From NCBI GenBank assembly GCA_030646655.1, contig JAUSLB010000093.1, positions 1 through 10,473 of the forward strand: DNA of 10,473 nt, in the 5' to 3' direction. This document shows positions 1-6,558 of this stretch, piece after piece. The translations under genes and the position numbers were made by a program. Below the pieces are notes generated by a model. It was not told the origin of the DNA. It made no database searches and saw nothing but the letters and a program-made list of their open reading frames with translations. Every line of letters begins with the position of its first letter. Position 1 is the first letter of the stretch. Origin of the DNA: Deltaproteobacteria bacterium (GTDB lineage: Bacteria > Desulfobacterota > GWC2-55-46).

Positions 1-21
1 GTTACCACAAGAATTATTAAA

Positions 22-759
22 ATGGCTTACAACATAAAGCTCGACATATTCGAAGGCCCGCTGGACCTTCTGCTGCACCTCATAAAGAGGAACGAGGTCG
101 ACATCTGCGATATACCCATCGCCTCGATCACGGAGCAGTACCTCGAATACATAGAGATGATGAAGGAGATGAACCTCGATCTGGCGGGCGAGTTCCTCGT
201 CATGGCCGCCACGCTCGTGCATATAAAGAGCAAGATGCTCCTGCCGATTGACGAGGAGGCGGCAGAAGAAGAGGAGGACGGGGTCGACCCGCGCGAGGAG
301 CTTGTAAGGAGGCTCCTTGAGTACCAGAGGTACAAGGAGGCGGCAAAGGACTTAAACGGCCGGCTGATAGTCGGAAGGGATGTGTTCCTGAGGGGGCCGG
401 ACATGCCGTTAGAGGGGCTCGAGGAAGGCGCGGGGTTCATGAACGTCTCCGTATTCGACCTCATGGAGGCGCTGAAAGGGATACTCGCCAAGGCCCCTAA
501 GGAAAGCAAGTTCGAGCTTACCTCCGAGCGCTTCAGGATCGCTGATAAGATAAATTACGTGATGGAAGTTTTAAATGAGATGAAGAGCGCGGCTTTCACC
601 TCTCTTTTTACCGGGGGCGCCACAAGGGGCGAGATCGTCGTGACCTTCCTTGCGATACTTGAGCTTGCGAAGCTCCTTATGATAAAGATACACCAGACGG
701 ATGACGGGGTGATAAGGGTATATTCGCCTGCCCCGGGGCAGGCTCAGCCGGAACAATAA
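22..759 (+). CDS. scpA: Segregation and condensation protein A (kleisin of SMC-ScpAB)
   Basis: ScpA is the kleisin that bridges the two heads of the SMC dimer and binds ScpB, forming the bacterial condensin that compacts and segregates chromosomes. The 245-residue length is normal. The N-terminus carries the family signature (KLDIFEGPLDLLLHLI, residues 6-21), which packs on the SMC neck. A short acidic linker (about residues 78-90, Glu/Asp-rich) follows, and the C-terminal winged helix (about 170-240) contains the typical run GEIVVTFLAILELAKL. The ATG at 22 fits the usual family start a few residues before this signature; it has no clear Shine-Dalgarno, and the frame stays open to the window edge, so a slightly earlier start cannot be excluded. 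scpB follows after 19 nt, the classic operon order. Identification is firm. Confidence 0.96.
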   Translation: MAYNIKLDIFEGPLDLLLHLIKRNEVDICDIPIASITEQYLEYIEMMKEMNLDLAGEFLVMAATLVHIKSKMLLPIDEEAAEEEEDGVDPREELVRRLLEYQRYKEAAKDLNGRLIVGRDVFLRGPDMPLEGLEEGAGFMNVSVFDLMEALKGILAKAPKESKFELTSERFRIADKINYVMEVLNEMKSAAFTSLFTGGATRGEIVVTFLAILELAKLLMIKIHQTDDGVIRVYSPAPGQAQPEQ

Positions 760-778
760 AAACCGAAGAGGTCAGGCC

Positions 779-1474
779 ATGCTCGACAGAGACAGCCTTA
801 AAGCCGTATTAGAGTCCCTGATATTCGCCGCGGATACAGCCATCAGTTTGGACAGGCTCGCGAATGTGCTCGAGGGCGAGGATAAGAACGAGATAAAGGC
901 CGCGCTGAATGAGCTGATAGAGGACTACAGGGCAAAGAGCGGCGGCTTCCTTATAGAGGAGGTCGCTGGCGGGTTCCAGTTCAGGACAAACCCTGAGTTC
1001 GCGCCGTGGCTGAGAAGGCTTTTCAAAATAGGGCTTCAGAAGATAAGCAAGGCCGCGATGGAGAGCCTCGCGATTATCGCATACAAGCAGCCTGTAACAA
1101 GGGGCGAGCTCGAGGCCATAAGAGGGGTCGACTCATGCGGTGTGCTCGCTACATTGATGGAGAAGAGGTTCATAAAGATAGTAGGCCGCAAAGAGGTCCC
1201 GGGCAGGCCCGTTGTTTACGGAACGACAAAAGATTTCCTTGAGACATTCGACCTGAAGGACTTATCCTGCCTGCCGAGCCTTAAGGATATACAGAAAATG
1301 GAGGAAGACAATGGGGAAGACAGCGCCCAAGCCCCGGACGCAAGCCCGGAAACAGTTCAAGACAACCCCGGAGGCCAAGCCGAGGACAAAGGGCGAGTGG
1401 AGGAGCCAGCTCCCCCGGAAGAAAACACCGATGAAACCGGCCCCGGAGAAGAAGGAAATACCGGAGGCAGGTAA
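779..1474 (+). CDS. scpB: Segregation and condensation protein B
   Basis: ScpB dimerises and binds the central part of ScpA to complete the SMC-ScpAB condensin. Two winged-helix domains occupy about residues 5-165. The most conserved block is easy to see (MESLAIIAYKQPVTRGELEAIRGVDS, residues 94-119), followed by the GR...PGRPVVYGTTKDFLETF stretch (136-157). A GAGG sits upstream of the ATG at 779. The protein is 231 residues, longer than the usual 180-200, because of a C-terminal tail (about 172-231) that is low-complexity, Pro/Gly-rich and strongly acidic. The DNA for most of this tail is also read in another frame as the start of the next gene, so the tail may exist because of that overlap rather than for ScpB function. 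The core identification is firm. Confidence 0.96.
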   Translation: MLDRDSLKAVLESLIFAADTAISLDRLANVLEGEDKNEIKAALNELIEDYRAKSGGFLIEEVAGGFQFRTNPEFAPWLRRLFKIGLQKISKAAMESLAIIAYKQPVTRGELEAIRGVDSCGVLATLMEKRFIKIVGRKEVPGRPVVYGTTKDFLETFDLKDLSCLPSLKDIQKMEEDNGEDSAQAPDASPETVQDNPGGQAEDKGRVEEPAPPEENTDETGPGEEGNTGGR

Positions 1475-2180
1475 AGAGAGGCTCCAGAAGATACTCGCGA
1501 GGGCCGGGGTCGCATCGAGGCGCAAGGCCGAGGAGCTTATGCTCGACGGCAGGGTAAAGGTAAACGGCAAGGTCGTAGCCGAGCTCGGCGCAAAGGCGGA
1601 CCCGCTTAAGGACAAGATAGAGGTTGACGGCAGGAACATCTCCCATAAAGGCCCGCCTGCGTACATACTCCTCAATAAGCCCAAAGGCTACATAAGCTCC
1701 GTCTCAGACCCGCTAAAAAGGCCTGTAGTGACCGACATCATAAAGGAGAAGGCGCGCGTATTCCCTATCGGCAGGCTCGACTATGACGCCGAAGGGGTCA
1801 TCCTTTTGACCAATGACGGCGAGCTCGCCAATAAGCTCATCCACCCAAAGTTCAATGTGCCTAAAAAATACCTTGTGAAGGTAAAGGATGTGCCCACGGC
1901 CGAGGACCTTCAAAAGCTCGAGAAGGGCGTTTACCTGGATGACGGCAGGACCCTGCCTGCAAAGGCGCGGTTCATAAGAAAGACTCAGGAGAACTCTTGG
2001 ATAGAGTTGACCGTCACGGAGGGGAGGAACAGGCTCGTCAAGAGGATGTGCATGGCTATAGGGCATCCCGTGGCGAAGCTTAAGAGGGTAGAGTTCGCCG
2101 GCATCAAGCTCGGCAGCCTCAGCCCCGGCCAGTACAGGCTCCTCACGAATAAGGAAGTCGAACGGCTAAAGAGCCTTTAG
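1311..2180 (+). CDS. rluB: RluB/RsuA-family rRNA pseudouridine synthase
   Basis: The enzyme isomerises a specific uridine to pseudouridine in ribosomal RNA; by gene order (scpA-scpB-rluB is common) the likely target is 23S rRNA, as for RluB. An S4 RNA-binding domain (about residues 55-100, ERLQKILARAGVASRRKAEEL) precedes the catalytic domain. The family motif GRLDYDAEG begins at residue 154, with D157 as predicted catalytic Asp, followed by LLTNDGELANKLIHP. The late motif reads EGRNRLVKRM, where most relatives have Gln before Val. The ATG at 1311 has a good GGAGG six nt upstream but lies 164 nt inside scpB, giving a basic, disordered 54-residue N-terminal extension. An ATG at 1431 would remove 40 of these residues and has a poorer ribosome site. 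RluB versus another RsuA-family member is not settled by sequence alone. Confidence 0.9.
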   Translation: MGKTAPKPRTQARKQFKTTPEAKPRTKGEWRSQLPRKKTPMKPAPEKKEIPEAGKERLQKILARAGVASRRKAEELMLDGRVKVNGKVVAELGAKADPLKDKIEVDGRNISHKGPPAYILLNKPKGYISSVSDPLKRPVVTDIIKEKARVFPIGRLDYDAEGVILLTNDGELANKLIHPKFNVPKKYLVKVKDVPTAEDLQKLEKGVYLDDGRTLPAKARFIRKTQENSWIELTVTEGRNRLVKRMCMAIGHPVAKLKRVEFAGIKLGSLSPGQYRLLTNKEVERLKSL

Positions 2181-2185
2181 GAGCC

Positions 2186-2842
2186 ATGAAGAAAGGCGAT
2201 GCGCCGGAAAAGTTAAAGGAATTCTATAAAGCCCTCTTCAAGGCATTCGGCCCGCAGGGCTGGTGGCCGGGGGAGACGCCCTTCGAGGTGATAGTAGGCG
2301 CGATACTTACGCAGAACACATCGTGGTCGAATGTGGAGAAGGCGATTAGGAATCTGAAAGAGGAAAAGCTCCTTACGCCCCGCAGGATGCACGCGCTTGG
2401 CTTAAAGGAGCTTGCAGGCCATATAAGATCATCGGGCTACTTCAATATAAAGGCAAAGCGGCTTAAGAACTTCATAGACCGCCTCTTTGATAATCATAAC
2501 GGCAATCTTAATAATCTTTTAAAGAAGAACGCCGGAGAGCTGAGGAAAGAGCTCTTGTCGATAAACGGCATCGGCCCTGAGACAGCCGACTCCATCGTCC
2601 TGTACGCCGCCGAATACCCTGAGTTTGTTGTTGACGCCTACACAAAAAGGATATTCTCCCGCCATAATCTTATAAGGCATGACGCAGGCTACGAGGAGGT
2701 AAAATCCCTTTTCATGGATAACCTCAAGCCCGATGCAGTAACCTTCAACGAGTATCACGCGCTCATAGTCAGGACGGGGAAGCATTTCTGCAAGAATAAA
2801 AAGCCTCTTTGCGAAGAATGCCCGCTGGGGGTTTATTTTTAG
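2186..2842 (+). CDS. Endonuclease III-related HhH-GPD DNA glycosylase
   Basis: This is a base-excision repair glycosylase of the EndoIII superfamily, closest in style to the endonuclease III-related/MagIII group (COG2231 type). Visible landmarks are the substrate-pocket helix region GAILTQNTSWSNVEKAI (38-54), the helix-hairpin-helix INGIGPETAD (126-135) and the catalytic Asp of the GPD loop, D150 in VVDAY. The position of the EndoIII lyase lysine (GVGRKTA in E. coli) is Glu here (GIGPETA, E132), which predicts a monofunctional glycosylase without beta-lyase activity. The C-terminus has three of the four EndoIII cluster cysteines with exact spacing (C202, C209, C212), but the fourth position is the final residue, F218. 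AGGAG ends only two nt before the ATG. The start lies five nt after the preceding stop, so it is probably co-transcribed. Its substrate cannot be told. Confidence 0.88.
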   Translation: MKKGDAPEKLKEFYKALFKAFGPQGWWPGETPFEVIVGAILTQNTSWSNVEKAIRNLKEEKLLTPRRMHALGLKELAGHIRSSGYFNIKAKRLKNFIDRLFDNHNGNLNNLLKKNAGELRKELLSINGIGPETADSIVLYAAEYPEFVVDAYTKRIFSRHNLIRHDAGYEEVKSLFMDNLKPDAVTFNEYHALIVRTGKHFCKNKKPLCEECPLGVYF

Positions 2843-2910
2843 CCCGCTTCGGCAAAAGATTTTCAACCTCGCATTAAACTAACAGTTAGCGGAAAAACTC
2901 GAAGATTGTT

Positions 2911-3042
2911 CAGGCTGCTGAAAAAGCTCCAGATGCGAGGCCCCGATGAAATAGGGGAGCGAGGACTGAGGCGTAGTTAGCCACTACGCCTCAGTGACGA
3001 GCTTTGATGCCAACGAAGCAGATGGACTTTTTCAGCAACCTG
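2911..3042. repeat. Imperfect palindromic interspersed repeat next to mutL
   Basis: The outer arms 2911-2931 (CAGGCTGCTGAAAAAGCTCCA) and 3023-3042 are inverted repeats differing by one mismatch and one inserted base. The core is a perfect 13-bp stem, 2965-2977 with 2983-2995 (AT-flanked CTGAGGCGTAG arms), around the five-base loop TAGCC. The arms in between match only loosely. This architecture resembles the non-coding palindromic repeats with GCTGAAAAAGTCC ends that I recall from deltaproteobacterial and related genomes; that recollection is not a search result. It carries no gene and no visible target-site duplication. Its right edge lies eight nt before the mutL ATG. Confidence 0.75.
2966..2994. 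other. Perfect 12-bp stem-loop at the repeat core
   Basis: Bases 2966-2977 are exactly complementary to 2983-2994, with loop TAGCC; one more A-T pair can be added outside. The hairpin is strong and GC-rich but is not followed by a T-run on either strand, so it is not a canonical rho-independent terminator. Transcribed from the upstream operon it could still stall or stabilise RNA ahead of mutL. Confidence 0.7.
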
Positions 3043-3050
3043 CTAAAAAA

Positions 3051-4775
3051 ATGGCCCTTAAAAGGATAAAGATACTCGACAGCCTCCTCGCCTCGAAGAT
3101 AGCCGCGGGAGAGGTGATCGAAAGGCCGGCATCCGCCGTAAAGGAGCTGATCGAGAACTCAATCGACGCGGGCGCTACTAGCATAACGGTATATATCGTT
3201 GAAGGCGGGAAGCGCCTCATACGGGTCGTTGACAACGGCGAAGGGATATCGAGGGTGGACGCCCCGCTCGCATTCTACCGCCACGCTACATCCAAAATCT
3301 CAAGCGAAGAGGACCTTGAGAGCATAAGGACGATGGGCTTCAGGGGCGAGGCGCTCGCAAGCATCGCGGCTGTGGCAAGGGTCACTCTAAAGGCAAGGCG
3401 CGCCGGGGAGCTTACCGGCACATGCGTTACGATAGAAGGCGGCGGCGAGCCGTCCATCTCAGAGGACGGCTGCCCGGAAGGGACCTCGATAGAGGTAAAA
3501 GACCTTTTCTACAACACCCCCGCAAGGCTTAAATTCCTCCGCTCGCCTGAATCAGAGTTCGCGAGGATAGCCGATGTCTTTAAGACCATCGCCCTCGCCA
3601 GCCCTGACAGGAGGTTCAGGCTCATACACGGCTCATCGAAGCCTGTGGAGTCCCAGCCCGGCACTCTTAGGGAGAGGATAGCCGACCTCTTCGGTACAGA
3701 AGTATCAAAAAAAATAATCGAGGTCAAAAACCCGCTAATAGCCGGCTACATAGGCTCACACGAGCTTACTTACCCCAATTTAAGGTCGTTCCATATCTTC
3801 GTAAACGGCCGGGCCGTCCGCGACAAGGCGGTAAACCGCGCTGTAATTGAAGCGTATGGGGCCATAATCAACGATAGTTTCCCCTTCGCTGTGCTCGATC
3901 TTAAGATGCCTCCTGAGGATGTTGACGTAAACATCCACCCCGCCAAGAGCGAAGTAAGGTTTAAAAACCCAAGATTCGTCTATGACACCGTAAAAGGCGC
4001 TGTAAGGGGCGCGCTCGCCACAGGCCTTTTGCCGAAACCTGCCGAGTACGCCAAAAGCAACGGGGTGTTCGCAAGGGGGAACTTCCAAGGTCATGCAATG
4101 GCGTCCGAAAATGAGGCCGGATACGCTTTCAATAGAACCGGGCCTCTCGTCTTTAGCGAAGATTTAAGCGGGGTAAAAAACCCTGAGCTGTCCGGCCTTG
4201 AGCCTGTAGGGCAGATCTGGGGAGAGTTCCTCGTAGCGGAAGGGGATGATTTTTTCTACATAATCGACCAGCACGGGGCCGCGGAGAGGATAGCCTATGA
4301 GAAATTAAAAGAGAGGTATCGCGGCGGAGAGATTAGCAGCCAGATGCTCCTTATCCCAGAGAGGGTAGAGACGACGCCTGAGGAGAGGGATTCGATAATA
4401 GCAACTATCGAATACCTCGGCAGGCTCGGGTTCGAGGTAGAGGACTTCGGGCCGTCTTCATCTTTAGGCGGGCAGACTTTCATAATCAAATCCGTCCCGG
4501 ATATCCTTTCTTCAAGAAATACCTCCGCTCTCGTCAAGGCCGTCTCAAAGGACTTAAGCGGGGCCGGCACAGGGGCTGAAGACAGGATCGATGAGGCCCT
4601 TATGAGGATAGCCTGCCATAGCGTGATACGCGGGCAGAGGGGTTTAACAAGGGAAGAGGGCAAGGCCCTCCTTAAAAATCTTGCCGATATCGACTTTGCC
4701 GGGCACTGCCCTCACGGCAGGCCCGTAGTAAAGAAGTTCTCAAGAAAAGAAATAGATGGGATCTTTAATAGGTAG
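3051..4775 (+). CDS. mutL: DNA mismatch repair protein MutL (endonuclease-type)
   Basis: MutL couples mismatch recognition by MutS to strand removal. The N-terminal GHKL ATPase is complete: ELIENSIDAGA, the DNGEGI loop and GFRGEALASIAAVA. The C-terminal dimerisation domain carries DQHGAAERIAYE (D406-E417), a match to the metal-binding endonuclease motif DQHA-x2-E-x4-E with Gly for Ala, plus ACHSVIRG and CPHGRP (C553). These mark the nicking type found in bacteria that lack MutH. The chosen ATG at 3051 gives 574 residues and begins just before the conserved IKILDSLLASKIAAGEVIERP. A GTG at 2994 would add 19 residues encoded entirely by the upstream repeat and is rejected. No Shine-Dalgarno precedes the ATG (CCTGCTAAAAAA). 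No mutS is in the window. Confidence 0.95.
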   Translation: MALKRIKILDSLLASKIAAGEVIERPASAVKELIENSIDAGATSITVYIVEGGKRLIRVVDNGEGISRVDAPLAFYRHATSKISSEEDLESIRTMGFRGEALASIAAVARVTLKARRAGELTGTCVTIEGGGEPSISEDGCPEGTSIEVKDLFYNTPARLKFLRSPESEFARIADVFKTIALASPDRRFRLIHGSSKPVESQPGTLRERIADLFGTEVSKKIIEVKNPLIAGYIGSHELTYPNLRSFHIFVNGRAVRDKAVNRAVIEAYGAIINDSFPFAVLDLKMPPEDVDVNIHPAKSEVRFKNPRFVYDTVKGAVRGALATGLLPKPAEYAKSNGVFARGNFQGHAMASENEAGYAFNRTGPLVFSEDLSGVKNPELSGLEPVGQIWGEFLVAEGDDFFYIIDQHGAAERIAYEKLKERYRGGEISSQMLLIPERVETTPEERDSIIATIEYLGRLGFEVEDFGPSSSLGGQTFIIKSVPDILSSRNTSALVKAVSKDLSGAGTGAEDRIDEALMRIACHSVIRGQRGLTREEGKALLKNLADIDFAGHCPHGRPVVKKFSRKEIDGIFNR

Positions 4776-4936
4776 GAAAGTGGTCTCAAGGGATCGGCAT
4801 TTGTTCGCTTCAACTGCCCGCCTGAGCTTACACTGATAAGGCTCAAGCCTGAGAATACCCCTGAAAAAGCTTAAACAGCCATTCCAGAGAAGAAAACCCT
4901 CCCCCTTTTATGGTATCTTATAGAAATAATTTTTTA
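4776..4936 (+). other. Non-coding gap between mutL and miaA
   Basis: These 161 nt hold no credible gene. A weak hairpin forms at 4824-4844 (GAGC/TTA pairing with TAA/GCTC and one bulged G), and CCTGAG occurs as a direct repeat at 4821 and 4849. The last 30 nt turn AT-rich (TATCTTATAG) and may hold the miaA promoter, but no convincing -35/-10 pair could be fixed and there is no clear ribosome site before miaA. Confidence 0.4.
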
Positions 4937-5848
4937 ATGGAAAAAATAGTCATAATAGAGGGCCCGACCGCCACAGGCAAGAGCGCGCTGGCCATAGGGC
5001 TCGCAAGAGAGTTCAACGGCGAGGTAATAAGCGCCGATTCGATGCAGGTCTATAGGCGTATGGACATAGGGACAGCCAAGCCCTCTATGAAAGAGAGGCA
5101 GGCAGTCCCGCACCACCTCATAGATATCGTCAGCCCTGATGAGGACTACACAGCCGCAGATTTTATGAATGACGCCGTCTCAAAGATAAAAGAGGTGCGC
5201 TCAAGAGGGAAGAATATATTCATTGCCGGCGGCACAGGCCTGTATATAAAGGCTTTGACAAAAGGCCTCTTCCCCGGCCCTAAAAGCGACAAAATGCTGA
5301 GGGATATGCTCAGGAAAGAGGCTCAAGAAAAAGGGGGTCTCTATATCCATGGGAGGCTTAAGGAGGTTGACCCCGAGGCCGCCTCCCGCATCCACCCGAA
5401 TAACATAATAAGGGTAATAAGGGCGATCGAGGTCTATGAGGCCGCAAAAAGGCCTATCTCAGAGCTTCAGAAGGCGCACGGCTTCTCTGAGGCCCGGTTC
5501 GACGCTCTTAAAATAGGCCTTATTAAAGAGAGGGCGATGCTGTACGCTGACATAGAGAATAGGGTCGAGAGGATGGTAAATGAAGGGCTCCTCGAGGAAA
5601 CAAGGAGATTGTTAGAGGCCGGCTACTCAATGGACTTGAAGCCGATGTGCGGTTTGGGTTATAAAGAGATGATAGGGTTTTTGCATGGGAAATACGCCTT
5701 TAACGAGGCTGTAGAGGAACTTAAGAAGAATACGAGGCATTACGCCAAAAGACAAATCACATGGTTCAAGAAGGACGCTGAAATAAGATGGTTTTCACCG
5801 CAACAAAAAGAGGATATAATCGGTCTGGTAAGGGGGTTCTTATCTTAA
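4937..5848 (+). CDS. miaA: tRNA dimethylallyltransferase
   Basis: MiaA transfers the dimethylallyl group from DMAPP to N6 of A37 in tRNAs that read codons beginning with U, the first step towards ms2i6A. The family pattern is complete: P-loop GPTATGKS (residues 9-16), DSMQVY (34-39), GTAKPS, VPHHLIDI, GGTGLYIKAL and the late RQITWFKKD. The ATG at 4937 gives 303 residues and puts the P-loop at the usual distance from the start; an upstream in-frame ATG at 4910 would add nine unconserved residues. Neither start has a good Shine-Dalgarno. Adjacency to mutL is a widespread arrangement; no hfq follows. The 3' end overlaps the start of the next gene by 61 nt in another frame. Identification is firm. 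Confidence 0.96.
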   Translation: MEKIVIIEGPTATGKSALAIGLAREFNGEVISADSMQVYRRMDIGTAKPSMKERQAVPHHLIDIVSPDEDYTAADFMNDAVSKIKEVRSRGKNIFIAGGTGLYIKALTKGLFPGPKSDKMLRDMLRKEAQEKGGLYIHGRLKEVDPEAASRIHPNNIIRVIRAIEVYEAAKRPISELQKAHGFSEARFDALKIGLIKERAMLYADIENRVERMVNEGLLEETRRLLEAGYSMDLKPMCGLGYKEMIGFLHGKYAFNEAVEELKKNTRHYAKRQITWFKKDAEIRWFSPQQKEDIIGLVRGFLS

Positions 5849-6558
5849 GGCATTTCCTTTTAATTATATTCGCCCTGTCTTTCCTCATCAGGCCCGTAAC
5901 CGCCTGGGCTCAGGATATAACCGTAGTCAAGGCCGAGGGAGTAGCCGGCAAGGCTGAGGACGCGGCTGAAGTAAAGAGGAAGGCCATAGACAGGGCGCTA
6001 AAGGGGGCGGTAACAGAGGCCTTAAGCGAGCTTGCAAAGAAAGAAGGCATAGCGGACATAAGCCAGATAGTAGATGAGGCGCTGTCAAGCCCCCTGTCCT
6101 ATGTGCAAAACTATAAGGTCTTGTCAGAGGGCTGGATAACTCACATGGAGCCGATCCCTGTGCCGGACAGCGCCCCGGACGACCCGCGCTTTATTCCTCA
6201 GACAGGGGTTGAGCTATTTCATATATGGATAGAGGCGAGCGTTGACAACGAGGCCTTGCGCTCGGCATTAAGCAGCGCGGCCCAGGCGGGCGGGACATAT
6301 TCCGTTACGCTCAATATCCTCGATGTAACCGACTATAACGCCTTTAGGGGCCTCATCTCCTCCCTTGAGAGGATCGCGCTCATTAAAGAGATCTCTTACA
6401 ACTCGTTTTACAGGGGAAGGGCGAGCCTTACGGCAAAGGCCTCCGCAGGCAATAGCGTCCTTGCTGAGAGGATCGCAAAAGAGGTCTCAGACGGGTTTGT
6501 GGTAATCCTCTCAGGGCAGGCGATAACAATAAGGCCGGCCCCGAAGAATCTGGAATGA
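5788..6558 (+). CDS. Secreted protein with FlgT-N/LPP20-like domain, function unknown
   Basis: The start is odd: the only ordinary start codon before the signal peptide is the ATG at 5788, 61 nt inside miaA, giving an unusually long, basic n-region (residues 1-22). Residues 23-34 are hydrophobic (FLLIIFALSFLI) and AWA-Q at 39-42 is a plausible signal peptidase I site. The mature N-terminus (DITVVKAEGVAGKAEDAAEVKRKAIDRALKGAVTEAL) follows the pattern of the FlgT N-terminal/LPP20 fold: a short strand, then a helix rich in Ala and Lys/Arg. YVQNYKVLSEG and a later strand ending in VDNEALRSAL also fit. The C-terminal 80 residues look like an alpha/beta domain I cannot name. It ends in ATGA, shared with the lipoprotein gene. 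The class assignment is by pattern; the function is unknown. Confidence 0.7.
   Translation: MVFTATKRGYNRSGKGVLILRHFLLIIFALSFLIRPVTAWAQDITVVKAEGVAGKAEDAAEVKRKAIDRALKGAVTEALSELAKKEGIADISQIVDEALSSPLSYVQNYKVLSEGWITHMEPIPVPDSAPDDPRFIPQTGVELFHIWIEASVDNEALRSALSSAAQAGGTYSVTLNILDVTDYNAFRGLISSLERIALIKEISYNSFYRGRASLTAKASAGNSVLAERIAKEVSDGFVVILSGQAITIRPAPKNLE

Noticed and set aside
3..20. Possible tail of an upstream gene (five codons and TAA)
   Set aside because: The stretch is too short to identify; it could be chance.
1006..1242. 78-residue open frame inside scpB
   Set aside because: It lies wholly within the best-conserved part of ScpB, has no family resemblance and a composition typical of an out-of-frame reading.
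2966..2994. Rho-independent terminator after the glycosylase gene
   Set aside because: The stem is strong, but no T-run follows on either strand and it is part of a larger repeat.
2994..3050. GTG start extending MutL by 19 residues
   Set aside because: The added residues are encoded by the palindromic repeat and precede the universal MutL N-terminus; the start codon lies in a hairpin stem.
3780..4094. 104-residue minus-strand open frame within mutL
   Set aside because: It is antisense to conserved MutL coding sequence, with no recognisable domain or ribosome site.
4910..4936. Earlier ATG for miaA
   Set aside because: It adds nine unconserved residues and follows a pyrimidine tract with no ribosome site; the ATG at 4937 fits the family start.
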